Shown here piece after piece: positions 1-12,932 of a DNA stretch of 45,000 bases. How positions within the stretch are numbered: position 1 is the first letter of the stretch; every line of letters begins with the position of its first letter. Made by a program: the position numbers and the translations under genes. The notes under the pieces were generated by a model. The model searched no databases and had not been told where the DNA came from. It saw nothing but the letters and a program-made list of their open reading frames with translations. This DNA is from Chrysomallon squamiferum. Lineage: Eukaryota > Mollusca > Gastropoda > Neomphalida > Peltospiridae. Where the stretch lies: contig CM022673.1 of NCBI GenBank assembly GCA_012295275.1, forward strand, positions 17,098,810 through 17,143,809, read 5' to 3'.

Positions 1-10
1 AGAAAGGTTT

Positions 11-66
<56 letters not shown>
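11..66 (+). repeat. (TAA)n microsatellite
   Basis: Perfect TAA trinucleotides near the left edge of the window. Confidence 0.97.
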
Positions 67-67
<1 letters not shown>

Positions 68-483
68 CTCAAATTACTCGTCAGAAAATGGTACGGCAAT
101 ATCTGCTTAAAGTCAGTTGTATTACACACAGTTAGATATTAAAATATAATTTTACATGATTAAACAGGGAACAAAAATCTCTGTTGTATAATATATTATC
201 TTCGCTATACCGTTTCCAAATCCATCCGGAGTTCCGGATTTCTTCACTGCTTTTGTCATTATTATATTCCTTTAATGGCCGTTAATAATAAAATGGGCTG
301 GGGTTTTGTTTTACAGATGTCACTTCATTCATTCATAGAATATCAGATTTCTACTCTAGTAAACGAAACAGTAAACAGAGATATAGATACATTTCACGTG
401 AAACTGAGAATGGGAAATAGTTTCCTTTTAATTCATACAAAGGGAAAACCTATGCTGTAAAACCATGTTTCGGTATAAAAAAA

Positions 484-524
<41 letters not shown>

Positions 525-1307
525 CGGTGTCGACTATCTAAGCAGCAACTGCTTTGTCTATTAAAACTGCGTTAAAAATAAAACCATCTGCTTATCGAGA
601 ATAAGTGTGGCGATTAGATAATTAAGCGGCACTTTACGGTTTTTCTTGACTAGCTTTGTTCCAAACTAGTATTGTTTTAAATAATTGTATTGGAGTATAA
701 ATACATTTAAAATATCCAGTTTAGACATACTTAGATTGTGGTAGATTTGTGTATCAGTTCAGATACTGGTTTGAAGACAGCCACGAGCTTTGCGTATTCG
801 TAGAAATCTGCTCGAATGCTTGTCTATTGTCGTGACCTACTCTTTGTCGAGACGTTTTTGACATGAGATTTATAAAAAAATCTACACGTTCATTTTATAT
901 TTCGCCAGACTTAATCTTTCGGAATCTATGTCTAACTTGTTTTTTTTGTGTTTTTCTTTTTTTTTTTTTTTTTTTTGTGTTTAATTTTTATTTTTAAAAT
1001 AAGTATTTCAGTTTTTAGTTTTAATGGTATGAGATGATAAAAGGTTTCTTTATAATAACGATGGTGGGGTCAAGCAGTCTAAGGGTTCTTCCCTTAAACT
1101 GTAGCAAAGAACATAGCTCGTTTTCATATCACATCTTATCTATCTTTTTCTTATGCAAAATTAATATTAAAATCCCGTTACTAATAGTTAATATATATGT
1201 AACGTATTTTTAAATGAGATAAATTTATGTATAAAAGACAAATATTGTTTAAAAACAAAATAAAAGATAATGTAAAGATATAAATTGGTTTTGTAAAGTG
1301 TACAAGG
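67..1307. other. AT-rich gene-free stretch
   Basis: Unique-looking AT-rich sequence with a poly-A tract (487-522) and a poly-T tract (about 959-976). The 61-codon frame at 275-460 shows no domain. Nothing else was recognised. Confidence 0.6.
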
Positions 1308-1571
1308 TTAGGGTTTCTCCATCTTTTCATGGACAGAGGTCAGCAGCTTAGAAATTATTTTAACACTTTTGGCTGGAGTTATAACTTTTATCGAGTCCTT
1401 CTGCTTCAGTATGGTACATAACGTAAAAGTACTACGCTCGTACTGCCTAACCATGTTGACTACACGCACACCTCTCTCATGTTTTTCTATAATTTCGTGC
1501 TTTAATTCAATGGACATCATCCGCTTCTTCTTCTCAGCACTGTTCTTTGCACTCACTTTCTTAGGATCCAT
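1308..1571 (-). pseudogene. N-terminal fragment of Tigger-like transposase (CENP-B-type helix-turn-helix)
   Basis: About 87 codons starting MDPKKVSAKNSAEKKK. The segment ELKHEIIEKHERGVRVVNMV and the following RSTFTLCTILKQKDSIK match the first DNA-binding helix-turn-helix of the pogo/Tigger/CENP-B family, followed by VHEKMEK, where the family normally continues into LL and the second DNA-binding domain. Here a Pro and a stop follow. The second DNA-binding domain and the DDE catalytic core are absent, so the product cannot transpose. The open frame continues upstream of the Met to 1703, but that stretch is element leader rather than conserved protein. Confidence 0.75.
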
Positions 1572-1816
1572 TGAAATTTGGCAAAATACTGCACAAGTTG
1601 CGAGCATAACACAACAGAGATGTTTCCACGGCGAGGTAACCATGTGAAGCAAACGAGTGAGACGCGGGATGCTGGGCGGATGTTGTGTTGTTCGTTGCAC
1701 CAACTAGCTCGTAACTCGGAGTTTGTCTCGCAACTCAAATCAAATAATCGACCGGGCGGCTGCTCGTAACTCGGAAAACTCGTAAATTGGAGCACTCGTA
1801 ACTCGAGGTACCACTG
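1308..1816 (-). mobile_element. Truncated Tigger/pogo-family DNA transposon, one end only
   Basis: One terminus is intact: minus-strand CAGTGGTACCTCGAGTTACG begins at 1816 beside a TA dinucleotide (1817-1818), the target duplication used by Tc1/mariner/pogo elements. Inside it the motif CTCGTAACTCGGA is present at 1708-1720 and 1763-1775, with a third variant at 1794-1806, like the subterminal repeats of Tigger elements. A transposase start follows. No matching second terminus is seen to the left, so this is a broken copy lacking most of the transposase. Confidence 0.8.
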
Positions 1817-1835
1817 TATATGTATAAATATTTTG

Positions 1836-2040
1836 TAAATGTCATTTAACTTGTTCTTTTAGTCATAAAATTTATGACAGGAAACAAAGTATGGGAAAAA
1901 GGAAAATAATAATAGCTACAAGCTAGCTGTATACGCATAATACCTGGGCTTTACTAACCCAGTTTTCCAGTTTTATTACACCACCCTTTCACCGCCTCTG
2001 GTCTTGATAAGCAGTGTGCCAGTGGCACATTATATAGAAC
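1836..2040 (+). repeat. Diverged interspersed repeat, copy A
   Basis: Shares GTCATTTAACTTGTTC-n-TTTAG at its start with 3690-3711. It also shares a later block (TTTTATTA...CTCTGGTC-n-TGATAA...GCAGTGT) with 3865-3920, in the same order and orientation. Spacing differs and simple repeats fill copy B. Confidence 0.4.
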
Positions 2041-3040
2041 AGTGTATAACTTACAAAGGCAACGATTCAGATAATTCTGGAAAACAACAACAACAACCCC
2101 CCCCAAAAAAAAAACATTACAAACACCGGCCACATAATGAAAGAAATGTAAAACTGAGATAAAAATGTGTCAAAACTAATGCTTCTTTTTTTTTTTTTTC
2201 TACCTTTTTTTTTTTTTTTTTTTTTTAATGAAAACAATGTCTTTGTCTATCTCTGAATGATAGGTTAGAAAATGATACGCAAACAGGCTGTCAGATGTTG
2301 TACCACAGACTGTAGCGTGGCTTGTCCACCCACACCTTGTAACAAAACACACTGGTGTACGTCAAGCTTGACTGACCAGATCTAAAAAGTGAAATGATTG
2401 GTGAAAAGACTCTACGCTAATAACAGACTCAAAATTTACAACGAGAACACCAATCAGTCTAATTCACATCCAATTTTATTAATTTGAAACATCTTTTCAT
2501 TTAAAATTTAATAAAGTAGCCTAATCCTACGGGAAGATGAAATACGCTCCATCGCCACCAACATTCATAACTCGTTCATTATTATTAATACGATTACTTT
2601 TACATGCATTTTTATCTTTGCAGACGTCTATCTCTATACGTACAAATCATCTCAATTCGTTTATGTTTATTTTCAAAACCAATAACTGGTGATTTGAGGT
2701 GTAAACTTTAGTTCAGGCGCTAATTACGTACTTAAATAATTGATTCAATTCTTGTTTTACCGTTATCTTTCAAGCACATGGCTTTTTCATGTGCTTCAAT
2801 CACAGGTGTATGTAAATGGCGCGTGAAAACACGATAAGAAATTCACCTTCAAAGGCGAGTTGTCTTTTCATGTCAGCTGGCACGTGTAAAATTAAAATAA
2901 TTACAGTGCGCATGAACATACATAATCAGAATACATTTGTGTAGAATTTTTGACATATCATCCATTATTTTTCGGTTGTTAGTTTTGATCTGTTGTTGTT
3001 GTTGTTACTACAGTGTATCTGTAGTGTGTGTCTGACTGTG
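2041..3040. other. Gene-free stretch
   Basis: Non-repetitive AT-rich DNA with poly-T tracts near 2185-2226. No coding signal or RNA gene was recognised. Confidence 0.6.
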
Positions 3041-3102
3041 TTTGTGTGTGTGTGTGTGTACAGATAGATAGATAGATATAGATATGTGCATATATGTATG
3101 CA

Positions 3103-3224
<122 letters not shown>

Positions 3225-3576
3225 GTATACGTAGTAATAACAAACGTAGTCTCCTGGACTGAAATAACCACCAAGTACAGCGAGAAACTATCACATAACA
3301 TGCATCACCGTGCGTGTGATTTTCTCGATACCGTTACAGAGAAAAGTGATAATTATCTTCTCTCTCATTTCTCCTTGTTAAACCACTGACAGATTTCTCA
3401 ATCTCTAACACAATCTGAACGTGTGTGCGAGCTCTCTAGCTTTTATCTCTATTAACAATGTCTGCTGGATCACATCTATACATTCTATTTCCCGACAGAC
3501 ACATATTTTATAATGTTTTATGGGTTTGTAGGAGATTATTAATATTATTAATAACAGTTAATTTGATAACAAAATA

Positions 3577-3622
3577 CTACTACTATTACTACTACTGCTG
3601 CTGCTATTACTACTACTACTAA

Positions 3623-3673
<51 letters not shown>

Positions 3674-4023
3674 ATAGATAAAGGTTCAAAGTCATTTAAC
3701 TTGTTCATTTAGACCAGGACATCAACGGTTATAAAAGAAAAGAAAGATGAATGAGATAAACAAACAAAACAAAAAAACAAAACAAAAAAAGCCCCTGTAA
3801 ACTACGTGTTCACGCACAAAGTCTGGCATTAACTAACACATTTTTTTTTTTTTTTTTTTTTCATTTTTATTATTTTTATTATACATCCTCTCTGGTCATG
3901 ATAAATATTTTGGCAGTGTCAGAATCCATGTTTTATGTCTTTGTGTATTTTATGTATATGTTCGTTATTATGAAGTAATTTTTGGTTGCCTTTCAACTAT
4001 TTTCAACCCTTTCCAGCGTAAGG

Positions 4024-4082
<59 letters not shown>

Positions 4083-4160
4083 TCATCGTCATCATCATCA
4101 TCACATAGTTTCTTGATAATTAAATTTATCCCTAGTTTTTTTTTTTTTTTTTTTTTTTTT
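3577..4160 (+). repeat. Simple-repeat cluster: (ACT)n, (AAAT)n, (TTTA)n, poly-T
   Basis: Trinucleotides at 3577-3620, AAAT tetramers at 3621-3676, TTTA tetramers at 4024-4083 with an adjoining short CAT run, and poly-T at 4137-4160. The AAAT and TTTA runs are complementary and about 350 bases apart. Confidence 0.95.
3688..3930 (+). repeat. Diverged interspersed repeat, copy B
   Basis: Direct-orientation partner of 1836-2040, expanded internally by an ACAAA-rich stretch and a poly-T tract (3841-3861). Confidence 0.4.
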
Positions 4161-7015
4161 CAAAATAAATTCTCTCCAGGACTCGGTCGCCACTGCTGAA
4201 TAATACGTTATCGTGTTTTGTTTTCAGTTTGACTGAAGAAACTTACAATGACCAAATTTTACAACTTGCAAAGACTTATTTTATTTCTCAGTTATCAGAC
4301 GCATATAGGTTGAATTTTGAGTAGTTGAATTTCCAGCTGTGACTGCGGGTAACCCAGAGAGCCAGTGCGGATTTAGTTTATGTGTTCTGACTTGTAAACA
4401 AACACCAGCAATGTTTGTATCTAATCTCTTTTAATTAACCATTAAGTCGTCATTATCGGTACTAACGCACTCACAGACGTACATAAAGTTAAACTATATT
4501 TTTAGTATTCAGGGCAATAAACTCTTCACAGACAAACACACGTGAATATTTAGAATGTTTACCACTCATGAACAATATGTATTTAATTTCTGGTGTCTTT
4601 TATAAATAATTATATGCTACTGGAACGTACGTTCTAGTAGAGGTATTTAACGTCGTTGTTTTTGTTATCTTTAATAGTCAATCTAAAAGAAACTACCGAG
4701 GCATATAAAAATAATTATGTGTGTCAATTGTCCACAAACACATATATTTAACATAGAGTATCCTTTATAAGTAATTATACCCTGTTAGAATTCAAACACT
4801 CTATACAATTGTTGTATTTTTAACTTTTTCATTCACTGGAACAGAAAACGTTCATAAAGGTATTGAATAAATAAACGAACTGATTATAAACAAAATTATT
4901 TACTGATATATTTTGTAGACAGAGGTATATTATTAGAATTTGCTAAACACTTACATACACCTATATAAAATTATCTATATTTATGAATGTATGCATGCAT
5001 CTACGTATGTGTGTGTATGTATGAATGTATTTCTCTATGTGTATATCAGTGTGTATATTTGTGTTTGTTCGTACATATGTTTGTGTGTGTATGTATGTTT
5101 ATATATGCATAGCTGTGTATGTTTTGCGACTAACATACATAGGTAAATACATCAAGTATGTACGTTCATACATGTATATTAATATGTAGTAATAAATAAG
5201 ATAAATATGCATCATTGTGATTAATATATCATACAGCGGTTTTCAAACATTCACAATTAGAACTGTTGAACACATCGTACGAACTGTTCTTCTTGTATCT
5301 TCAACAGTACCCAAACTCTCTTATCTAAACATTATAACACATAAATTAATATTATTCGCTCGTAAACGGACATTTCTTACACATTAATAGTGGTTTCCTT
5401 TTTCTTTGTTCTCGTCATTCAAGAAACGAATGAACCCTATTAATCACACTGGCTGGTAATTAGCAGCAATCGTGCTGTCTGTACACGTTACTTTCATCTC
5501 ACACACTCGTAAATGAACGTTTTATTTCTCTGACATATCGACCTGGCCAGGACATGCTGCTGATAGATATTATGTCTGTGAGCAGTGTTCTACTTAATGG
5601 TTTTGCTTAATACGACTTTCTGCAGAATTATTGTACTAATTCTTCCGTGATGACAGAAACAGAACTGAGAAATACTACGTATAAACAGTAACACATGAGA
5701 ATGTGTACTTGCTCCTGTTGGATCGATAATGTATAATGTGTATGTTTGCACAACTCTTCGGCGCCTGTTGTAATTGGTGTGTGGACGATCGAGTGGGAGG
5801 AGAAACTGCATGAGTGATTCTTAGGAGGAAAAAATAATTTCTATTAAACAAGTTATAACCTGGTTTAACTTACCAGAGGTAATTATGGAAAACAGGAAGA
5901 ATGACTGTTCATAATAAGATGGGCAGCAGCAGGTACAGTTCTCAAGAATATAATTATTTTATAATTGCCCGTTCCTGCCTGTGCTCCTCAGTTAGTCTTA
6001 GTTACTATTTTTCATGCAGTATGTGTTAGACATTTTTCTGTTTGTCAGTTCCTTAATTTCTCGTTAGCCACAGCTGCGCATTTGAAAAAACAACAACAAA
6101 AAAAACAAAAACAAATTAGAAATGAAATACATTTTTATGTCTACCTTCACTTTAGATTAGCTTTTGCTTTTTAGATGCTTTCCTTTAAGCTTTTAATTAC
6201 CTATCTGTTTACCTGTTCCACAACAGTTCAGTGATTGGAATATTTTAGAAAAAACACACTAAACTTTTATTTTTCCATTTATCACCTAGCCCTGTCTTGC
6301 AGTTCTTTCATCAGGTTTATAATTATAAGCTGTAACGCCGATAATCAACAGCGGTGCTACATAACCTTAAACTGGCCTCGGAAAGAGACTGATGCTGGAA
6401 CCAATCGCATGATTCAAGAAGGCCCTAATGAGGTAAACAGCTCATTTTAATTTCTCTTATGTTTGGACACTGAACACTGTGGACTTAATTTGTTGGTCTC
6501 ATATGATGAGTTTACTCCTACATATTGCCGTATTATGTCGTTCCTGAATACAAATACAGATATCACAGAAAATCTGAAACGGTATGCTGGTATATTTTCT
6601 CAAAAACAAACTCTTAAATGTCAAGCAGAAATAATAACATAATTCTAATTAAAGATGAGAACTGATTTAACGTTATTACTGTAAACAGGTATTTGTTTTA
6701 ACGATTAAAAACAAAACGCGGAGAAAAAACCCACAAAAAAACCCCTGAATAAGTACTTAAATATTCTTAAGCCATTTTTATATGTTATAACTGTTAATTA
6801 AAATGGACTGATTAAACTGTGACGTATTTATTTCTGAATTCTGTCTGCAAACTCTCATAACACTAAGTACTTCCCGGTCACACCGTGTTAGTGCAGAACA
6901 GTCTTTAATGTTTCCCTTTACGTGGAATAAAGCGAGATTATTATTTCATTTCCACTTTGGACTATTGGTTATTGATTCATCACTATGTTTCTGTTAGTTC
7001 AGACACCCTGACAAG
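4161..7015. other. Gene-free AT-rich stretch
   Basis: Mostly unique sequence. A TG/TATG-rich run lies at about 4980-5125. Two weakly similar blocks near 4590-4650 and 4755-4870 share CTTTTATAAnTAATTATA and CACTGGAAC-like pieces and may be an old duplication. Small frames at 5590-5811, 5965-6174 and 6235-6450 show no recognisable domain. Confidence 0.55.
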
Positions 7016-7079
7016 TTAAAACAACACCGTTTTGACTTGATCCCGTGACCAGTGACAATATTTACCCTCTTTATATGGA

Positions 7080-7386
7080 GATATAGATAGATCAAGACAG
7101 ACAAGTAAAGAAATAAAGACACACAAAGAGAGGAACAGAGTTATAACAAGAAAACGAAATAGAGAAACGGAAAAAGTAGAGACGGACAGATAGAAAGAAA
7201 TAAAGATATGTAACAAATATACAGACATATATAGAGATAAAATGATAGCTAGTTAAGATATATATATATACACACACACACAATATGAGAAGAACTGATT
7301 TATATATATATATATATATATAGATAGATAGATAGATAGATAGAGAGATAGATAGATATATAGATAGATAGAGAGATAGATAGATA
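7080..7386 (+). repeat. GATA/AGAC-rich stretch with (TA)n and (GATA)n cores
   Basis: An imperfect purine-rich AGATA region leads into CA (about 7270-7282), TA (7302-7321) and GATA repeats (7322-7386). Confidence 0.9.
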
Positions 7387-8375
7387 AAAGGCGAATTGAA
7401 ATCTTTAATAATCTTACTAATTTCTTACTAAATACTGAGATCTAACTAAATATTTACCTGACAAAATGTTTTACTGTTTTATTTCACAGAGCAGAAAACC
7501 TTTCAACAAAACGGATATTGAGTGTCCGTAAAAAGACAAAATGAAAGAAAAATTCACTGCTGCCACATTTATCCGACTGCCAGCAAAATAATCATTAATA
7601 ATTTTATCTACAAACATTAACGCACACACCAGGGCCTTTGAGACCAGTTCTGGGACAAACTGGGAGGGAAACTAGCCTAATAAAAGCACCAATATAATCA
7701 CACTGGTTTTTCCTGGATTTACAATATTTCTGAGCAATTCGAGGAATTTGGTGTTAATTATTGGCATGCTATTTGATGGGCTCCATCACACAGAACGTAG
7801 ATCTTAGCAGATTCTGTTATAAGCCGAACCAGAGACACTGTCGCAGCTGTTGTGAATTAGTCGATGCGATGATCTCAAGTCTGCAGGTGCAGTACAGACG
7901 TCGTGTTGTATCTTAATTATCAAAACTACATCAGTCGTGTCCTGTAACAAGTTATTTATGGTATCCCTTGCTATATATTTGTAATGTGCGTTATTAATAT
8001 ATGTCTGGGTTATGTTTTTCTTAGGTTCTTTTATTTTATTTTTATTTTTGTGTATAGTAAAAAAAAAAAAAACTCTTTTGGTTATTGTTAATGTCTGAAC
8101 AGGTTTAAAATAATGTAGTAGTTCTTTGTCTGTTTATTTCTCCGTCCATTCACTCTTTTTTCTTTGTTACCCATATTTGTTTTATCTTTCGTTCCAAAAT
8201 TTCCGTTATTTTTCTCTACATTCATTTCTTCTTTTCTGTTTCTGTCTATCTGTCTGTCACTTATATTTTCTACTGTATTATTCTCTCTTTCCTTCTTTAT
8301 CTATCTTTCATTAGCCAATCATTTTTAAATGAAAGAATGTGATAGGTGAAAGAAGAAAACTGAAAACGAGAAGAA
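7387..8375. other. Gene-free stretch
   Basis: Mostly non-repetitive. The 7620-7930 part is less AT-rich but shows no conserved frame. A pyrimidine-rich strand runs through 8120-8310. Confidence 0.5.
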
Positions 8376-8960
8376 AAAAGTTAAAAAAAAAAATAAATAA
8401 AAAAAAAAATAAATAAATAAAAATAGAAAAAAAAAAAAAAAAAGTGAAAAAAAAAAAAATGGAACAGAGAATGAAGTAGAGGAAGAAAAAAAAGAAGAGG
8501 GGGAAAAAGAAAGAAAGAAGAAATAAAGAGTTTATTTTAAATATCTTAGAGTTGATTTAGAAGGAGTTTGTGATGTAGAAACAATCCGTCGTGTTCAAAT
8601 TAAACTGAGAAGTTTAGAAAAACAAACAAAGAGAAAAGCAAAGACACGGTCTTTGGATAGAAGTCAAATAATTCTCTCGTAACGAGATTTCTCTTTCTAC
8701 AGAAACCAAACATGTTGTCATTTCTTCAATTATACTTCATCAAGTCTTCAGCGAGGTGATTTCCGCGAAAATCACATTTCACTGATTCAAATTTAATAAT
8801 GGGGTTAAAAAAAACTAAAACCCAGCAGAAAACAAAACAGACGAAAACAGTGAATGAAGAATCGTATTAAAAAGAGAAAACAAGATTTAGAAAAAAAAAA
8901 ATAAAAAAAATAAAAAACGAAGAATGAGGAAAAAATAAAGAAAGAAAACAACCGTATTTA
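8376..8960 (+). repeat. A/purine-rich low-complexity stretch
   Basis: Poly-A and AAAT runs (8376-8460), GAAA-rich sequence (8461-8530), then further A-rich segments to about 8945. Confidence 0.85.
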
Positions 8961-10134
<1,174 letters not shown>

Positions 10135-10348
10135 TTTCTCTCATAGTTTCTCTCATAGTTTCCCTCTCTCTGGGATACAGTTAGTTTCACTGTACACCTA
10201 CTTTTAATAATATAGACACTACAATAATGTTAGAAGCTGATAGATAATGCAGTCATTTACGATACTGTACTTGCGAAGTTTTATGGTCACTGACTATTAT
10301 TGCAATATGAAGTTATCCTGTCTTTAACAAATGAGAAAAAAATCGAGT

Positions 10349-10354
10349 ACTCAC
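10349..10354 (-). other. Splice donor of the cyclase exon (GTGAGT)
   Basis: On the minus strand the codons for VWDN are followed directly by GTGAGT, a near-consensus 5' splice site. Family homology stops here, and the open frame runs on only about 40 bases to no recognised sequence. The intron is phase 0. Confidence 0.75.
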
Positions 10355-11142
10355 GTTGTCCCATACGAGAGGTAACAGCGGTCTTTTCAGTTCGAACTGT
10401 TCCTCTAACTTGCAGCCCATGATAGCTGGCATGACGGCTGCTAAACCTGCTCCGATACTTTTGATGTCAAGGTTTCGCGAGAAGACGACGTGGAAGGGGA
10501 AGAGGTTGAAGATGTGTTCTGATGAGATAGGAATGTTTTCTATGTCGTTCTGCTGCGACAGTTTGATCTGCTGGTCAATATAGGCCGTGTTGTTGAACAA
10601 CAGTCTGAATATCACATGCTGGGTCCCGTCGTTTAATTCCTCTTCTGAGATGACGTAAATGTCCACTTTGGTGTTGTAGAATAAAACACCCACTTGTCGG
10701 ATCTGTCCCTTCACGTAATGTAAGAATCCTTTTCTTCTAGTTCTATAGTGCAGAGTCAGGCCGCTCTTGTTTTCGTTCTCACAAAAAATGATGGCGGCCG
10801 CATTTTCGGGTAACTGAACCTGAGATACTCGTGAAGGTTGTCCAGCCCGTTCAGAAAGTCCCTCATATGTCGTCCCAGGACTTTGAGCATCCTGTCGTAG
10901 CCATATTTGCCAACAAACGAGACGAAGGACACGCCGAACGCGTCGAGCAGGCTGTCGTACGGCGCCCCGATCACCTGGACGGCGGCGTTGGCTATGACTG
11001 GGATGATGGACTCGGAGTAACGTTCGTGTGTAGAGAAACACTCGTTCTCCAGTCCCGACTTGATCCGAATTTTCTCCCATGCCTCGATTCCATACCTCTC
11101 TTGGATGTAGGAGACAATGGCTTCAATAACCAACCCGTACAT
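10355..11142 (-). CDS. Atypical soluble guanylate cyclase, N-terminal exon (H-NOX domain and start of HNOBA), frame-broken
   Basis: Haem-binding N-terminus of a cytosolic guanylate cyclase, the family that makes cGMP in response to NO or O2. Translation begins MYGLV, as in beta and Gyc-88E-type subunits. Seen: YGIEAWEKIR near residue 17, GKYGYDRMLKVLGRHMRDFL near 78-97, the expected proximal haem ligand His104 in LDNLHEYL, SYPKMRPPSF, then LTLHYRTRRKG (the YxSxR haem-propionate motif, here YxTxR). FPFHVVFSRNLDIKSIG marks the start of HNOBA. The closest remembered relative is Drosophila Gyc-88E, an O2-responsive atypical subunit, rather than the NO-sensing beta-1. The ATG at 11142 has A at -3 and an upstream in-frame TAG. 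The exon closes in phase 0 at a GTGAGT donor. The frame is lost at an A6 run (10783-10788), yet homology continues in the next frame, giving about 263 residues in all. The PAS-like remainder, coiled coil and catalytic domain are not recognisable in the window. Exact subtype is less sure than family. Confidence 0.9.
10783..10788 (-). other. One-base frame break in a homopolymer inside the cyclase exon
   Basis: Upstream of this A6 run (T6 on the coding strand) the conserved protein reads SYPKMRPPSFF in one frame, then hits a stop within 15 codons. From the run onward CENENKSGLTLHYR continues the same domain in another frame. Seven T residues, or a loss of two, would keep one frame. No splice site is needed because the homology is unbroken. 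A sequencing error is the simplest reading; a real allele or a pseudogene is the alternative. Confidence 0.8.
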
Positions 11143-11162
11143 CCTCGCTAATATCACAGACT

Positions 11163-11180
11163 TCTAGTGTAAGGCACAAT
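11163..11180 (-). other. Possible 3' splice acceptor just upstream of the cyclase ATG
   Basis: Minus-strand sequence TGTGCCTTACACTAG ends 21 bases before the ATG, with moderate pyrimidine content. If used, the coding exon would begin at 11163 and receive a separate 5' leader exon. The alternative is that the exon is 5'-terminal and this AG is unused. Confidence 0.3.
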
Positions 11181-11830
11181 CCCAACAAAGTCAAGTTAAT
11201 AATCTGTCAGTAGCTCCAGATGAATATAAATTACTAATCTTTACAATATTTAAAAATACAGAGGTTTATTTAAGATAAATTTAGCAAATTACAAGTTGAT
11301 ATGTTTGAAAAAAAAACTCATCAAATCTGAAATGACTGAATATAAATAAATGAATAAAAACCTAATGAATGATGGAGACACTATCTTTAAAACATATTAT
11401 ATGTCTTGCATTCGTTGATTACTAATTTCCTTTAGACTGAAACCACTTATGTTAAAATCCTTGTTTCAAATCTATGACATTTCTTTTTCTTTTTTTTAAA
11501 TGTCTCGAACTCTTCAGCGGAATGACGTAGGCCACACGGAATACAACTGACTGATCACATGACCACTGAGCAGGCGAGTACTGGTTTCTGCAGGAGCTGC
11601 TGTTACTGTCATGTCAAACGATCTTTGCCATTTACTCCGCCTTAATCCGCTCTTGTCCTATCACAGAGAAGTGATCGTTATTCCAGGTAATGAATGTTGT
11701 TGCATCAGAGAACCAACATGATGATGCAATAATGATCTTTATCACAGCCTGGCGAATTTAGAATACTATAATCTTCAGTGACGTATGACACAGGTCAGTG
11801 GAAACATTACCAGGACTACTTCAAAGAAAT
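11167..11830. other. 5' flank or upstream intron of the cyclase exon
   Basis: Contains two TGACGTA half-CRE-like sites (about 11523 and 11778) and a less AT-rich block at 11510-11700. No TATA box is well placed for the exon. Confidence 0.4.
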
Positions 11831-11832
11831 TC

Positions 11833-12171
11833 CAGCATAATGTCTCTTTGTCTTTGGTATTATATCATTACCTCAAGTCCTTTTTTTTCTTTTCTTTTCT
11901 TTTTTTTTTTCCTTTTTGGAATCACAGAAAAACAAAGATTAGTTATATTTTACTTTCAACAGTCCAGCTTTTCTCTTGTAAGACGTAGAAGTTTTCCCCT
12001 TAAATCTTAATCCGCCAGCATAATGTCTTGTTTCTGCCTTTGGTATTAAATCATACCTCTTGCCTTGTTTTTTTCATTGTTTTTCTTTTGTATAACAGAA
12101 CAACAAAGATTAGTTATGTTTTACTTTAAAAGCTTTTCTCTTGCCAGACGTTGAAGTTTTTTCATTAAATC
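11833..12171 (+). repeat. Tandem duplication, two units of ~170-180 bp
   Basis: CCAGCATAATGTCT, TTTGGTATTA, AACAAAGATTAGTTATnTTT, AGCTTTTCTCTTG and AGACGTnGAAGTTTT occur in the same order in 11833-12009 and again in 12015-12171. The copies differ by substitutions and poly-T length. Confidence 0.8.
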
Positions 12172-12930
12172 TTTTCTTTCGCTGGAAGTAAAGTCCTATC
12201 GCAAACGTTCTGCTGTTCTCAGGTGTAGACTGAGAAAAATCCAGCTGATCTGTAGACTGTTCTGTGAGCTGTTAGACGTTCTCTCCGTTCTACAAGTCCA
12301 TCTGTTCTGTCTACCCGCTCAACAACGTGCTCATTGTCACTGGTCTGATGACAGGACTCGGGTTAGATATTTAGTGTTTTGTTTCCACTGTGGTTAAATG
12401 GCTGAAATATCCAGTACGTATCAGGACTTGTCCCTCTATCTCCGACATCTGACACTCAACTATTTTTGTAAACCGTACGCAAATTCGTAGCCAGCTGATT
12501 CTCATTCCAAAATAACTATCCTTCTGCTCGAACTGACTTTTTCTTTTCTCGTAGACTGTCTTTTTGACGACCACAACGACGACGACGGCAACGATGGTGT
12601 AGGTAGGTTTTGTTCTTTGCCCCAGCAAGACCCCTTTAAACAACTAAATGGCAGGAAGGTGTCATTGTGTTACAAACAGGAGCGATCCAAACGAGTAAAC
12701 CGAGCCTGAAACGAAAAACGGGGATAAGTCATTAGACAAAATAACAATGCGATACGCTATACTCAGCTGACTGCATTGATAAACTGTAACAATTTTCTGT
12801 GCGGTTTAATTTAAAATCAATTCAAGATTAACGGACCAGAAACAATGATGATTGTGTTCCCAGTGTCTCGAGTCTGTGCCCTAAACACCAAGAATTTGAA
12901 CTGTCGACATACACTAAAACATAGAAATGT
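12172..12930. other. Gene-free stretch
   Basis: Non-repetitive. The minus-strand frame at 12371-12643 shows no recognisable domain and includes a translated CGA/CAA run. Confidence 0.5.
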
Positions 12931-12932
12931 AC

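Noticed and set aside
4590-4870. Possible tandem duplication sharing CTTTTATAA and CACTGGAAC phrases
   Set aside because: The matches are short and the AT-rich background makes them weak; noted only within the regional entry.
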